DNA of 64,000 nt, from positions 19,605 to 83,604 of the forward strand of contig JBAZPX010000004.1 in the NCBI GenBank assembly GCA_041645555.1. Reading direction: 5' to 3'. Each line of letters begins with the position of its first letter. The first letter of the stretch is position 1. Positions 1 to 9,057 of this stretch are shown piece after piece. A model generated the notes under the pieces. That model searched no databases and was not told the origin of the DNA. It saw only the letters and a program-made list of their open reading frames with translations. The translations under genes were made by a program, and so were the position numbers. This DNA comes from JAQTRU01 sp041645555. Its GTDB lineage: Bacteria; Patescibacteriota; Patescibacteriia; Patescibacteriales; JAQTRU01.

Positions 1-371
1 TTGGCGATTCCCCAGGCAGCTAGAACAATAATTAAGCCGATTATGCCGGCTGTTATTAATTTTTTGGATTCTTCCACTTTTTCTTCGTTGCCTCCGGCTG
101 TCATCCATTTAAATCCGCCCAAGAGGATTATAACTACGGCGATAATACCCAAAAATCCCAAGGCGACGTTAATAACACTAGCCGCTATTTCTCTCGGATC
201 CTTGTCTCCCAAACCTATTTCACCTTGTACAGCATCTTCCGTGCCTCCCCAAAGCAACGTATCTGCTTCTCCCGCCGCCTGCGCGACAGGCAGAGCTAAA
301 ACAAATGCCGGGGCCATAATTAGCATAATCATGGCCGCTACGAATAGATTTTTATAAAGCTTTTCTCTCAT
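1..371 (-). CDS. TrbC/VirB2-like pilin family protein (3' end outside window)
   Basis: The gene runs off the left edge, so only about 123 residues are visible. They show a hydrophobic export signal (about residues 9-32, ending near AQA), a short polar stretch, a first membrane helix (about 63-86), a polar hairpin with TAGGNEEKVEESKK, and a second membrane helix (about 105-123). This two-helix layout matches the small VirB2/TrbC-type pilin proteins common in Patescibacteria and linked to type IV secretion or pilus machinery. A strong Shine-Dalgarno (GGAGGTG) lies seven bases before the ATG, which fixes the start. No VirB ATPase gene lies in the window, so the link to a secretion machine is family-based inference. 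Confidence 0.75.
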   Translation of the reverse strand, partial: MREKLYKNLFVAAMIMLIMAPAFVLALPVAQAAGEADTLLWGGTEDAVQGEIGLGDKDPREIAASVINVALGFLGIIAVVIILLGGFKWMTAGGNEEKVEESKKLITAGIIGLIIVLAAWGIA

Positions 372-444
372 ATTTCACCTCCCCTCTAAATCCTGGCCAA
401 TATTTAAAATATCACCAAGAGTTATTTGTTTTAATAATAAATAT

Positions 445-2415
445 TTATAAACATCCTTTAACCTCGGAAATCGCCATTTTATAAGAATTCAAAGCCTCCT
501 GATAAAGAATTTTAAATTCCGAATATTTCTGTTTTGTTGAATCTAAATTAAACGGGCTGAGGCTGATACTATCTAATTTTGCTACGGCGGCCGCAATCTT
601 ACCCTCTGAAGCGGTTATACTTGCGGAAGCCGCGGTGCAAGTCATGGTTGTCGCAACGTTTTTTATATTATTAAGATTAGCATTTAAACTATTTAACGAT
701 TTAGACCCGTTATAAAGATAGCTAAAAACTTTATGCCCGGAATAACCATTTATTTGTTTATAGATTGCCTGCGAATCATTGGTTAAAACAACAATCTTTT
801 TGCCGAGCGGATCAGAGCCATCCCGTAATTCTTCCATTATTTTATCTTTTATGGCGCCCGCTTTTGTCTTTAAGGTAGCAGAAAAGAAACCGTCAATTCC
901 TGTTTTATAATCTTCTGTTTTGGCAATAATAGAATTAATATTGCTCAATCCCTTTAATATCACAGCCACTTGTTTATATCTGCCGTCTTTTTTTAAAGAA
1001 CTATTGTCATTAGAAACCGTGGCATAGTCGTTCCAAGGCTTCCCCCCTATATATCCGTTATACAAAACTACGGAACCGTCTATTATTGTATTATAACCCG
1101 CCATTATAGTAGCCGCCGCGAAAACCTTGCTTAGATATTTTTTATTTGTATTGTTGGAATATTCCTTAAATTTAATAAGCTTCCCATTAACATTATTCAC
1201 GTAATACAAAGATTCATAAACCAGTTTAGTAAGTTTATACTGGTCGTCCTTTTCTAAACTGCCGTATAAACTCTTTATAACCGTTAAATTATTAGTGGCA
1301 TTAGTAATATTTGCCGTTGATAGCTTGCTGGACAAAATCTTTTTCTCAAAATTATCTCTATAATAGCTTATGGCCTTGTCTATATGCTTACCGCTGCCAT
1401 TAAATTCGGCCTTTGCCGCCGCGGGAATTAAAAGGTCAGAAAAACCTCCTGCCTTAGTTCTATAACTTTCAAATTTTTCGTAATAACCATTGCACTTTGT
1501 GTAAATTTTAAGCTTATATTTTAATAATTCAACCTGAGTTTTCTGGATAGAGTCTAGAGCGGCTATTTTATTAGTAATAACTGCCGGATCTGTTCCTGAC
1601 TGGACAGAAGTCAGTTCTGCCGCTAATGGCGTCAAAATCGGAGTAACCTCGTTATTAAAATCAGTGAGCGTCGCCGTCTCTAATTTTTTATTCTTCGCTA
1701 TGTAATCCTTATATCCGTTTAAAGTTTTCTGTATTTGCAAATTTTTATTTTTATAGCTATCTTTTAAATTCGCAATATCTTGCACTTCGGGGGTCGTAAC
1801 ATTGCTACTGACAAAACCCGAGCATCCTACATCATACCCCAGTTCGGTATCACTATTTATCTTATTGCCGTTGCACGCCTGGATTTTAATACTATATGAA
1901 GTATTAGAAACAAGGCTTCCAAGTGTAGTTGTATATGTCCCTTGGGCAATTTCCCTATAAGTATAAGTGCTGGTCGCTGTCGCTTTATAGCCAACCTGAT
2001 ATAAAGTTGCCCCGGTAATGGAGTCCCAATTTAAAGTGATAGAATCTGAAGTTTTTAAAGAAGTTACCTTCGGCTTAGCCGGATTAGTCGAACAATTAAT
2101 TTCAGCAAAACCAGAACACTCGCTCGCGCCGTTACAAGCCTGGACCCTGATATTATATTCTCGGCCGGATTCTAGGCCACCTATGCTAGCCGAGGTTTCA
2201 GTTGCGCTTTTCAGGGTTCCAGCGCTTCCAATCTTATACTTGTAAGACGAAGTGTCAATAACTGCGGTCCAGGTCGCTTTTATAGAGCTTAGAGTGGCCG
2301 CGGCATTATCGCACGCGAGGCCAGTCGGTAGGCCGGGAGCCGCCGCTTCCGCCACCAGGAGGGGAGAAGCGAAGAAAAAAAACCCGGCAATAAATAAAAA
2401 TTTCAAAAAATTCAT
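445..2415 (-). CDS. secreted protein with two fibronectin type III domains and a long helical region
   Basis: A 656-residue protein with an N-terminal signal peptide (residues 1 to about 26, cleavage near AEA/AAP). Two FN3-like domains follow, at about 26-108 and 112-210. Each has the Trp or Tyr core positions and a CxxxxEC-type loop (VQACNGASECSGF and the similar IQACNGNK). The remaining 440 residues are Lys/Asn/Ser-rich and probably helical, without a family I recognise. There is no C-terminal membrane anchor or sorting motif, so it is probably released or surface-bound by another route. A role in surface contact is inferred only from the FN3 domains. Confidence 0.7.
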   Translation of the reverse strand: MNFLKFLFIAGFFFFASPLLVAEAAAPGLPTGLACDNAAATLSSIKATWTAVIDTSSYKYKIGSAGTLKSATETSASIGGLESGREYNIRVQACNGASECSGFAEINCSTNPAKPKVTSLKTSDSITLNWDSITGATLYQVGYKATATSTYTYREIAQGTYTTTLGSLVSNTSYSIKIQACNGNKINSDTELGYDVGCSGFVSSNVTTPEVQDIANLKDSYKNKNLQIQKTLNGYKDYIAKNKKLETATLTDFNNEVTPILTPLAAELTSVQSGTDPAVITNKIAALDSIQKTQVELLKYKLKIYTKCNGYYEKFESYRTKAGGFSDLLIPAAAKAEFNGSGKHIDKAISYYRDNFEKKILSSKLSTANITNATNNLTVIKSLYGSLEKDDQYKLTKLVYESLYYVNNVNGKLIKFKEYSNNTNKKYLSKVFAAATIMAGYNTIIDGSVVLYNGYIGGKPWNDYATVSNDNSSLKKDGRYKQVAVILKGLSNINSIIAKTEDYKTGIDGFFSATLKTKAGAIKDKIMEELRDGSDPLGKKIVVLTNDSQAIYKQINGYSGHKVFSYLYNGSKSLNSLNANLNNIKNVATTMTCTAASASITASEGKIAAAVAKLDSISLSPFNLDSTKQKYSEFKILYQEALNSYKMAISEVKGCL

Positions 2416-2457
2416 ATTTTTATTTTAAATATCTATTAGAATCCCGCTTATTATGAA

Positions 2458-2829
2458 TTAGAGGGCGTCAATACCGCTATCGTCAATATCTTTATCTTCT
2501 TCCAGATTAACATCACTGTCGTCAATTCCCGAATCGTCAATCACCGCGTCTTCCTCTACGGCATTCGCATTCATCTTGTTAGAATTTTTCTCCAAGTCGT
2601 CTAAATATTTTTTAAGATCTTCCTTACTTTTAGGAACCTCCTTTATTGCTCCGGTCTCCCCCGCTCCGGTATCGGATTGTAAATAGCCTCTTTGCACGGG
2701 CTGGTCTTCCTGACTAGTGTCTTCCGGCGAAATAACCGTATCGGCTGGCTGATTTTTACCGCAACCGGCCAAACCAAAAACTAAAAAAGGCAAGAGGAAA
2801 AATAATAAAAGAAGTTTTTTGTTGGACAT
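2458..2829 (-). CDS. small acidic lipoprotein
   Basis: A 123-residue protein with a lysine-containing start, a hydrophobic core and a lipobox LAGC, so the mature form would be lipidated on Cys 23 after processing by LspA (encoded at about 17.4 kb). The mature part is short, low in complexity and strongly acidic; its last 30 residues hold three DDSGIDD/DDSD-like repeats. No enzyme motif is visible. The stretch could bind cations or act as a spacer, which is a guess. It lies 42 bp upstream of the FN3 protein on the same strand and may be co-transcribed. Confidence 0.65.
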   Translation of the reverse strand: MSNKKLLLLFFLLPFLVFGLAGCGKNQPADTVISPEDTSQEDQPVQRGYLQSDTGAGETGAIKEVPKSKEDLKKYLDDLEKNSNKMNANAVEEDAVIDDSGIDDSDVNLEEDKDIDDSGIDAL

Positions 2830-2948
2830 ATATTTTTGAATTATTAGACTATTAACCTTATATATTTGCTATATACACCATATTTGATAAACCATAGAGG
2901 TTATCAACATTTCTTATATTTTACCATATCTAAGAAATAAAACAAAAT

Positions 2949-2976
2949 AACCCCGCCCCCTGAGAGGGGCGGGGTT
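2949..2976 (-). terminator. rho-independent terminator
   Basis: An 11-bp GC-rich stem (AACCCCGCCCC pairing with GGGGCGGGGTT) with a 6-nt loop. On the minus strand it is followed by ATTTTGTTTT, so it would end transcripts from the 3100-4449 gene. Confidence 0.8.
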
Positions 2977-3099
2977 AAAAGAAGGGGCCTGTCACTGCCT
3001 ACTGAAATTATCCTGTCTTTATGCCCTGCAGTAAAAAGGCACGACATTTTAATATATAAAATAAGTTTTAGCTAATAAGTTATCTCCTATATTTTTGAG

Positions 3100-4449
3100 T
3101 TAGAATAATTTATTTTCTCCAGAATTACCAGAAGAATCATCTTTTTTCTCTGCCGAAGGCGGATTTTCCGGGCTTTCTTTATTTACCCGCTGCTCCTTGA
3201 CCAACTCCCTGTTCACCCAGAATATCCAGCCGATTACAGCCAATATAAATATAATAAATATTATCAGATTCATGCCCAATCCCCCTTGTCCCTGATTACT
3301 TTCATTAATCAGGCCGGGAGAGCTCTTTCCTTTTTTCGTTATCTGGCCATTCACCTCCGCCGTCTCTTTTTTAGAAACACTTTCCTTATTCTCTATGTCC
3401 CCGCTCGGAGAAATAGAGAGTGGAGATTCTTGCCCGCTTTCAGAAACCGGCTCCTCAATTTTGCCTACCAACCCATCCTTTTCTTCCCGGGCTCCCTCGC
3501 TAATAACCGGCTGGCGCACAGAAAAATAAACAATATTTGACCGCTTGCTTTCCTTGCCGCGGCTATCAGTGGCCGTTGTATAAACGGAATGGCTTCCTCT
3601 GGCCAAACTTAAAGATTTAAAAGCAAAATTAGCCGTGCCGGAAAGATGATTGGCTACCTCGAATTGTCCGGTTAGTTTATTATCAATAAAAACTTTTACG
3701 GAAGAATTGTTTTTGGACAAACCAACGATAAAAGGTTGATTATATTGGGTCTGGCTGTTTACTACGGGGGAAAACAAAGTCGGAGCCGGCATCGGTTTTT
3801 GAACTAAAAACTCTAAAATATTAGAAATTCCGCTTTTTTTGCCTAAATCGTCTTCAGCTACGGCCCAAATTTTATGCGATCCTATTTCTAAATTCAGGAA
3901 TGGCTTATAGGCGAAATTGGCTGTGCCTGATTCGTGGGATAAAATTTCCGTCCGCCCGTTATAAACGCCGTCAATATAAATATAGACAAAACTCCAATTA
4001 CTAACTAAGCCGGTTATATAGGGCTTGGGCTCCCCAATTATCTTTCCGGACGCCGGGCTCACTAAAGTCGGGGCGGCCAGGGGAGGAATTATATATTTCA
4101 TCTCCACCGGCGGGGATAAAACCAAAGAGGTTTTATCTCGAGCAATGAGCTTTACTTCATTCCCGCCGGCCAAAGCCGTTGAATGCTCATAATAAAAGCT
4201 ATCGCTAGCCGTCCCCTCGCTTTTTACCTTGGCAAAATCGGTATAAATCCCGTCAATATAAACTAAAACTTCGGTGTTAGCCGGAGTTAATCCTTTTATA
4301 AAAAGCTGGCGGGAAAATTCTTGGCCCTTTTTATCCCCTAATTGGACAATAGTCGGAGAATCAACCTGCCCAGCCAGAGCCTCGCCAGCAGAAAAGAGAA
4401 TTAGAAGAGTAAAAAAAATAAAGGGGGCGGCTTTCTTTAATAAAATCAT
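3100..4449 (-). CDS. membrane-anchored protein with three Ig-like repeats
   Basis: A 449-residue protein with a signal peptide (1-26, ending ALAG), then three related Ig-like modules of about 95 residues (about 28-122, 125-216 and 220-310). Each carries the pattern PTLxSP, VYIDGxYxG and a SGTANFAxK strand. A charged Ser/Glu/Lys-rich linker (about 315-388) leads to one membrane helix (about 392-412, MNLIIFIIFILAVIGWIFWV) and a short cytoplasmic tail. AAGGAGG lies about 12 nt before the ATG. The repeats resemble bacterial Ig-like surface domains. Likely an envelope or adhesion protein; the ligand is unknown. Confidence 0.7.
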   Translation of the reverse strand: MILLKKAAPFIFFTLLILFSAGEALAGQVDSPTIVQLGDKKGQEFSRQLFIKGLTPANTEVLVYIDGIYTDFAKVKSEGTASDSFYYEHSTALAGGNEVKLIARDKTSLVLSPPVEMKYIIPPLAAPTLVSPASGKIIGEPKPYITGLVSNWSFVYIYIDGVYNGRTEILSHESGTANFAYKPFLNLEIGSHKIWAVAEDDLGKKSGISNILEFLVQKPMPAPTLFSPVVNSQTQYNQPFIVGLSKNNSSVKVFIDNKLTGQFEVANHLSGTANFAFKSLSLARGSHSVYTTATDSRGKESKRSNIVYFSVRQPVISEGAREEKDGLVGKIEEPVSESGQESPLSISPSGDIENKESVSKKETAEVNGQITKKGKSSPGLINESNQGQGGLGMNLIIFIIFILAVIGWIFWVNRELVKEQRVNKESPENPPSAEKKDDSSGNSGENKLF

Positions 4450-4549
4450 AAAATTATCTTCCTCCTTAATTTCTTTACTTTATTTTTCATTCTCTCAAAC
4501 AATAATTATTCCTTTTTAATCATTAAATTATTTAATCTTCTTATTTTTA

Positions 4550-4626
4550 ATCATTGGTTAATTAGGGCTAATGGGGTGCAGATCAGCGAGGCCGATTTGA
4601 CCTTTTTAGCCCTAATAACTAATGAT
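4550..4626. repeat. long imperfect inverted repeat in the 310-bp gap 4450-4759
   Basis: Two arms of about 20 bp (4550-4570 and 4607-4626, core TTAGGGCTA and TAGCCCTAA) are separated by 36 nt, giving one long hairpin between the Ig-repeat gene and yraN. A second weaker inverted repeat (CCGGCT and AGCCGG) spans about 4639-4700, and a perfect DnaA-box sequence TGTGGATAA is at 4716-4724. No open frame in the gap looks coding. Confidence 0.45.
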
Positions 4627-4759
4627 AGTTTTACTTTATCCGGCTCCCGTTTCTCCGTCAAGTAAATAACTCGTTAATAAGCTGGGGGAAAGCCGGAAAA
4701 AACTGTGCAAAAAAATGTGGATAAAACGGGGATAAATACCCCTATATTTTGATAATATT

Positions 4760-5119
4760 TTAAATAACATCCTTATAATGTTTAATCTTAGCCATTTTTT
4801 CCTGCCGGCTGATATCGACAGAAATGAAGTCCAGCCTAACTAAATTTTCATCTAGATTATTTTCATAAATATAAAATTCCAGAGCCTTTTTCAGATTACT
4901 CAATTTTTTAGATTCAAAAGCGTCCTCGGCGCTTCCAAAAATTGATGATAATCTGGTTTTTACCTCAACAAAAATCAGCGTTTCCCCAACCCGGGCAATA
5001 ATATCTATTTCCTTAAAACTAATTTTTACATTGATGTCTATGATCTTATAGCCATGTTTTAATAAATAGTCCCTAGCCAAATTCTCGCCAAATTTTCCCA
5101 CCACCTGTTTATAATTCAT
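4760..5119 (-). CDS. YraN/UPF0102 family endonuclease-like protein
   Basis: A 119-residue protein matching the UPF0102 (YraN) family along its whole usual length. It has the N-terminal GxxGENLARDYLLKHGYKIID helix-strand segment, KEIDIIA, and the VEVKTR strand whose Asp, Glu and Lys correspond to a PD-(D/E)XK-type nuclease site. Family members are predicted Holliday-junction-resolvase-like nucleases of uncertain role. It stands near a small membrane protein gene on the same strand. Assignment to the family is firm; the biochemical role is not established. Confidence 0.88.
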   Translation of the reverse strand: MNYKQVVGKFGENLARDYLLKHGYKIIDINVKISFKEIDIIARVGETLIFVEVKTRLSSIFGSAEDAFESKKLSNLKKALEFYIYENNLDENLVRLDFISVDISRQEKMAKIKHYKDVI

Positions 5120-5186
5120 ATGACCAGAAAAATAAAAAGACCTTAATCGGCCTTTTTATTTTATTATTTTATTATTTTTTTATTTT

Positions 5187-5597
5187 TTAAGGTATGTATT
5201 TTTTATATTCCTTTTCCTCCTCAAGCTTTTTTTTCCTTTCCGGTATTTTCAACAGGGATTTAGCAATAAAAACAAGCCAAACCAGCATAAAAACCGCCCA
5301 AAGAAGAAGCCAAAAACGGGAGGACAGGAAGGGAATAAATTCATAATTAAAAAAAAGTAGAATTAAACCGATAAAAGCATTGGCCAGGGAGAAAGAAGAA
5401 AGCCGCCGCCAAAAAGAAGCATAAAGGCCTCCTTTTTTAGCGATAAAAAGACGGTAGAAAAGAAAAAAAACGACCAAAGCCAAAACAAAAATAATAAAAA
5501 TCTTTTGGTAAATAGGCAGAAGCGCGTCCGGCCTGAGATTAAACCAAAATTTTAGTGATAAAAGATTCCCCATAATTTTAAAAATAAAATAATACAA
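5187..5597 (-). CDS. hypothetical three-helix membrane protein
   Basis: A 136-residue protein with hydrophobic segments at about 30-50, 70-90 and 92-113 and a lysine/glutamate-rich cytoplasmic tail (KIPERKKKLEEEKEYKKY). No family is recognised. AT-rich low-complexity DNA made of ATAAAATAAT-like units lies on both sides (5150-5186 and 5590-5668). Confidence 0.5.
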   Translation of the reverse strand: MYYFIFKIMGNLLSLKFWFNLRPDALLPIYQKIFIIFVLALVVFFLFYRLFIAKKGGLYASFWRRLSSFSLANAFIGLILLFFNYEFIPFLSSRFWLLLWAVFMLVWLVFIAKSLLKIPERKKKLEEEKEYKKYIP

Positions 5598-5670
5598 GAA
5601 TAAAATAATAAAGTAATTTATTTCAGCATCCTATTATTTTATTTTTATATTATTTTGTTATTTTATTATT

Positions 5671-6225
5671 TTACAGCTTAACAAATAAAATCCCAAAATG
5701 ATACTGGCCGGCTTCAAATTCGTCCTCTATTTCCAACCCTAATTTCTTTGCTCCAATTTTCAAGAGATCCGGCTTAACCCTTTCTTCTGGCGGCGGCCCA
5801 AAAGGGGAAGACACGTTCTTCCACTCTACTACTAATAATTTCGCCCCTTTTTTGAGCATCCTTATGGCTTCCCGCAAGATTTCCACTCTTTTATGGGATT
5901 GATACAAGGTATTTATAAGCAAAGCCACATCAAGGCTGCCCGATTCTATCCTGGTGGCTTTAAAAACCTCCAAATCGCTCCAAACCGTCCTGATGTTCCC
6001 TATGTTTTCCTGCTTAACCCTTTTATCAATTCCCCCTAAAACCGTTTTTAAAATATCAACGGCATAGACAACGCCTCTTTTGCCAACCATTTTCGCGGCG
6101 GGAAAAATAAAATGCCCGGAAGCGCCGCAGCCCAAATCAGCTACTTTTATATTTTCCGTGATTTGCGCTTTGCTTAATATAAAATCCGCGTCAAGCAAAG
6201 CATTTCCTCCTGTAACCCTAAACAT
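5671..6225 (-). CDS. class I SAM-dependent methyltransferase
   Basis: A 184-residue protein with the class I methyltransferase fold signals: motif I VADLGCGASGHF (about 28-39), an acidic residue ending strand 2 (VYAVDI), motif II SLDVALLINTLYQ, and KGAKLLVVEWKN after helix D. It resembles UbiE/Methyltransf_11 proteins. The NTLYQ region places it near the arsenite- or small-molecule-methylating branch, but no Cys triad for arsenic is visible. The substrate cannot be read from the sequence. It follows the RodZ-like gene by 19 bp and is probably co-transcribed with it. Confidence 0.75.
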   Translation of the reverse strand: MFRVTGGNALLDADFILSKAQITENIKVADLGCGASGHFIFPAAKMVGKRGVVYAVDILKTVLGGIDKRVKQENIGNIRTVWSDLEVFKATRIESGSLDVALLINTLYQSHKRVEILREAIRMLKKGAKLLVVEWKNVSSPFGPPPEERVKPDLLKIGAKKLGLEIEDEFEAGQYHFGILFVKL

Positions 6226-6244
6226 AAAATTAAAAATTTATATC

Positions 6245-6928
6245 TTACTCGTTCACCAATACCTGCCGATAGAGAACCGCCCCGCGACCATATTTCTTTT
6301 TGGCGGTTACGGTTATAGTATTTAACCCTGATTTTAAATTAATTCTTTCCGTGAAAAAACTCTCGTTTTCTCCGGGACTTAAAGCGACCGGCCCCCCGTT
6401 AATTTCAACTTGCGCTTCCGGCTCCGTTTTCCCGAAAACAACCACGAAATTATTATTAGTGACTGAATTATCCAGCGGCTCAATTATAAGAAGCATCGGC
6501 GGCGATATTATTTTTTTTAAACAAAAACCCAAATAAACAAAAAGGGCAAAAACAATAACGATTATAACAAAACTTCTTACGATTTTGGGAACGACTAAAA
6601 AATTATGTTTTTTCACGACCTGCTGAGAAAAAATCTCTCTGCCCTTGCTCGCCCCGCCCAAACTCCTATCCGCCTCGAGTTCTTTTAATAATTTCTTGAA
6701 GTTAAGCCCTAAATAAACGGCATATTCCCTTAAAAAATTTTTCCCATACACCCCGGCCGGTAATTTAGCATATTCTCCATTCTCCAGGGCTTCAAGATAT
6801 TCATACTTTATATTTAATTTTTTGGCAATATCCTTAAGATTTAAATTCTTTTCCTGCCGGCGCTTGATGAGCTCTCCGGCCACCATCTCGGAAGCTGACA
6901 ATATTTTATTCGGCCTGAATTCATTCAT
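6245..6928 (-). CDS. RodZ-like protein: cytoplasmic HTH, one membrane helix, Ig-like outer domain
   Basis: A 227-residue protein. Residues about 13-85 form a Cro/C1-type helix-turn-helix of the RodZ kind (LIKRRQEKNLNLKDIAKKLNIKYEYLEALE). A basic linker and one membrane helix (about 116-138) follow, then an extracytoplasmic Ig-like domain (about 143-225) with the NGGPV and GLNTITVTAKKKYGRG strands seen in bacterial Ig-like repeats. RodZ links MreB to the envelope in rod-shaped cells. No mreB is in the window, so the cell-shape role is inferred from the family architecture. Confidence 0.75.
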   Translation of the reverse strand: MNEFRPNKILSASEMVAGELIKRRQEKNLNLKDIAKKLNIKYEYLEALENGEYAKLPAGVYGKNFLREYAVYLGLNFKKLLKELEADRSLGGASKGREIFSQQVVKKHNFLVVPKIVRSFVIIVIVFALFVYLGFCLKKIISPPMLLIIEPLDNSVTNNNFVVVFGKTEPEAQVEINGGPVALSPGENESFFTERINLKSGLNTITVTAKKKYGRGAVLYRQVLVNE

Positions 6929-6949
6929 AGAGGCAAATCAATAAGTAGC

Positions 6950-7402
6950 TTATTTCTTAAACCAATTGGAACTTGCCCAACGCTCGCCTCCCGGGACCCC
7001 TAAAGTAGAAAAAATAAAACCAATAATTATATAAGCGGTAAAAACAATTACCAAACCGATAACAGCATTTTCTATAGCGTCTTTGCCTATATTAATCTTT
7101 TTATCTTTACCGCCTTCGGCCCTAGTGCTCACACCAGCTAAAATCATCATTAACCCTCCATAAATAAACATCAACAAAGCCAATGAGCCGACAATCCCCA
7201 AAATCCACTGAGTAACGCTTATGCCCACTCTAACAAAATCGTTTAAAGTAAAATCACCTTTTTCCAAAGAACCTTCGTATTTTACCGGGCTGCTGTTTCC
7301 TAGCAGAGACTGTGCCCAACACGCATTAGCAGACAAAACAATAAAACAATAAAACAATAAAACAATAAAACAAATAAATTTTTTACTTTTAATAAATTTC
7401 AT
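6950..7402 (-). CDS. TrbC/VirB2-like pilin family protein
   Basis: The start is the ATG preceded by AGGAGAA, which gives 150 residues; an upstream in-frame codon at 7423 would add seven residues but lacks a ribosome site. Layout: signal peptide (about 1-30, ending ANACWAQ), a short outer segment, membrane helix 1 (about 64-90, containing FIYGGLMMILAG), a lysine-rich cytoplasmic hairpin (GGKDKKINIGKDA) and membrane helix 2 (about 105-130). This matches the pilin-like family of the gene at the left edge. The signal peptide is encoded by an 8-bp tandem repeat (7335-7366), described separately. Confidence 0.75.
   Translation of the reverse strand: MKFIKSKKFICFIVLLFYCFIVLSANACWAQSLLGNSSPVKYEGSLEKGDFTLNDFVRVGISVTQWILGIVGSLALLMFIYGGLMMILAGVSTRAEGGKDKKINIGKDAIENAVIGLVIVFTAYIIIGFIFSTLGVPGGERWASSNWFKK
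7335..7366. repeat. 8-bp tandem repeat (four units) inside the pilin signal-peptide codons
   Basis: Four perfect copies of AAAACAAT (plus strand) followed by a partial, slightly altered unit. The unit length is not a multiple of three, so gain or loss of one copy would shift the reading frame within the export signal of the 6950-7402 gene. Confidence 0.8.
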
Positions 7403-7459
7403 AATTCTCCTGCCCGCTCGCAAGCTTGCCTTGCAGGCGGGTAATTCTTAATTCATGCT

Positions 7460-8872
7460 TTATAATTCTTCCTTCGTTATCGTCTGCTGGACCCTTTTCG
7501 CCCCCAAATTTAGAATTTCTTCAATTTTCCCATCGCCCGCTACCGCCGAATCAATCATCTCCCCCATAATTAGTTCAGCCGCATTGGCATCTTCGCCATG
7601 ATACCAGCTTTGGGCGGTTAGAACCTGGCCGGCAAAAACGTTTACATTCTCGTCTTCAATCTGCTCATTAACTAAAGAGCGCAGAGCGGTCGGTTTTTTT
7701 GTCTTAGCCAGATATAATTTTGCCTGTTCGGCCTTAGTGGCAAATTGGATAAAATCCCAGGCTTCGTTTATATATTTGCTTTTATTAGAAACCGTCTCCA
7801 CCCAATAATTGGCAAAGTTTGTATTACCTAAGTTGCCCTCTATCTGCGGCAGTTTAGCAATGGCGAAATTCAATTTCGGCGCCCTGGCCTCTATAGTCGG
7901 AAGATGGTAAGCATAGCCAAACATCAAGGCAAGTTTGCCGGCGATAAACATTTCTAGGGAATTATCCAAACTGCTGTTCCAGCTGTAAACCTCTTTGGCT
8001 GGGTTGGAAAAATCCGTATAAAAACGCAGGGCCTCCAGACCGGGGCTGTACTTCTGTTCTTTTAAAGCCTCGGGAATCAGGTTAAAAACAATGTTACCGC
8101 TTTCATCCTCCATAACTGCGCCGTTCTGCATCATTAGGATAGACAAAATATCACCATAGCGCTCTATATTTTTGCTTCCTCCCAAAGCCACGCCTGATTG
8201 GATAATCTTCCCGGCGGTATCCTGTTTGGTCAATTTTTTTACGGTCTGTTGAAATTCCTGGTTCCAAAAAGAAGGCGGCTCGGCCACGCCGGCGTTATTA
8301 AAAAGGTCCTTGTTATAATACATGGCTAGGGTATCAAGAGCTAGGGGCAAACCGAATATTTGTTCGCTTGTTTTACCGGTCTTTGAGTCTGTAACCGGCA
8401 GGACTATATCATCATACACTACATCAACGAAATTATCTTTTACATTCCGGAAATTTATGCTTTTTGTTGTTTTTAATTCCTGTACGATTTCTTTTTTAAT
8501 CGTGCCTTTTTCAACCGGATAAACCATAGTAATTTCCGCCGGCAAAGGCGCCAGTTTGCTTTGGTATTTTTTTATCCAGGTATTGTGGAGGGAAAGAATG
8601 TCCGGTCCCTTATCTTCGGCCATCGCTTCTAAGAGCGCCTGCTCATATTCGTTATAGCGCAATTTTCGATAGTTAATTGTTATGTAGGGATGAAGAGTTT
8701 TATAATTGGCCATAATTTCCTCAAAAGCGTCCGGACCGTCCCAAACCCGCCAATAATTTAAAACTACCGGCTTCATCGCCTCTTGCGTTGCCTTGTCCGC
8801 TCCCTTACAGCCAAAACCAGAGGTTAAAAGAAAAGAAAAAATAAGCAAAAGAATAAATAATTTGTTCCTCAT
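7460..8872 (-). CDS. extracellular solute-binding lipoprotein, family 1 (sugar ABC type)
   Basis: A 470-residue protein with a lipobox (SGFGC, Cys 22) and the fold of family 1 solute-binding proteins: VLNYWRVWDGPDAFEEIMANY near the N-terminus, the central GLPLALDTLAMYYNKDLF motif, and the C-terminal WVETVSNKSKYINEAWDFIQF region. Such proteins deliver sugars or oligosaccharides to ABC permeases. No permease or ATPase gene lies beside it, so its partners must be elsewhere or it acts alone as a binding protein. The ligand is unknown. Confidence 0.82.
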   Translation of the reverse strand: MRNKLFILLLIFSFLLTSGFGCKGADKATQEAMKPVVLNYWRVWDGPDAFEEIMANYKTLHPYITINYRKLRYNEYEQALLEAMAEDKGPDILSLHNTWIKKYQSKLAPLPAEITMVYPVEKGTIKKEIVQELKTTKSINFRNVKDNFVDVVYDDIVLPVTDSKTGKTSEQIFGLPLALDTLAMYYNKDLFNNAGVAEPPSFWNQEFQQTVKKLTKQDTAGKIIQSGVALGGSKNIERYGDILSILMMQNGAVMEDESGNIVFNLIPEALKEQKYSPGLEALRFYTDFSNPAKEVYSWNSSLDNSLEMFIAGKLALMFGYAYHLPTIEARAPKLNFAIAKLPQIEGNLGNTNFANYWVETVSNKSKYINEAWDFIQFATKAEQAKLYLAKTKKPTALRSLVNEQIEDENVNVFAGQVLTAQSWYHGEDANAAELIMGEMIDSAVAGDGKIEEILNLGAKRVQQTITKEEL

Positions 8873-8882
8873 ATATTATTTT

Positions 8883-8975
8883 CTACAAATTACAAATCTA
8901 TTACAAATTTACGAATACAATATAAAACTTTTTAGCAAGAATTTGTAAATTTGTAAGGAATTTGTAATTCGTAAG
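8883..8975. repeat. hairpin repeat family, copy A
   Basis: About 92 bp with two arms made of alternating TACAAATTACAAAT-like words and their complements around a TATAAAAC-containing centre. It is one of four related copies (also 21333-21426, 21930-22021 and 35777-35869). This copy lies between comM and the solute-binding protein gene. Confidence 0.8.
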
Positions 8976-9057
8976 GTATATTATTATTATAACAAATTTG
9001 AGAAAAAATAGAAAATCCAACCTTCCCATCACCTAACACCTAATACCTAAATCTAAT

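Noticed and set aside
1..357. Plus-strand open frame at the left edge
   Set aside because: It is the antisense of the pilin-like gene, which has a strong ribosome site, signal peptide and two membrane helices.
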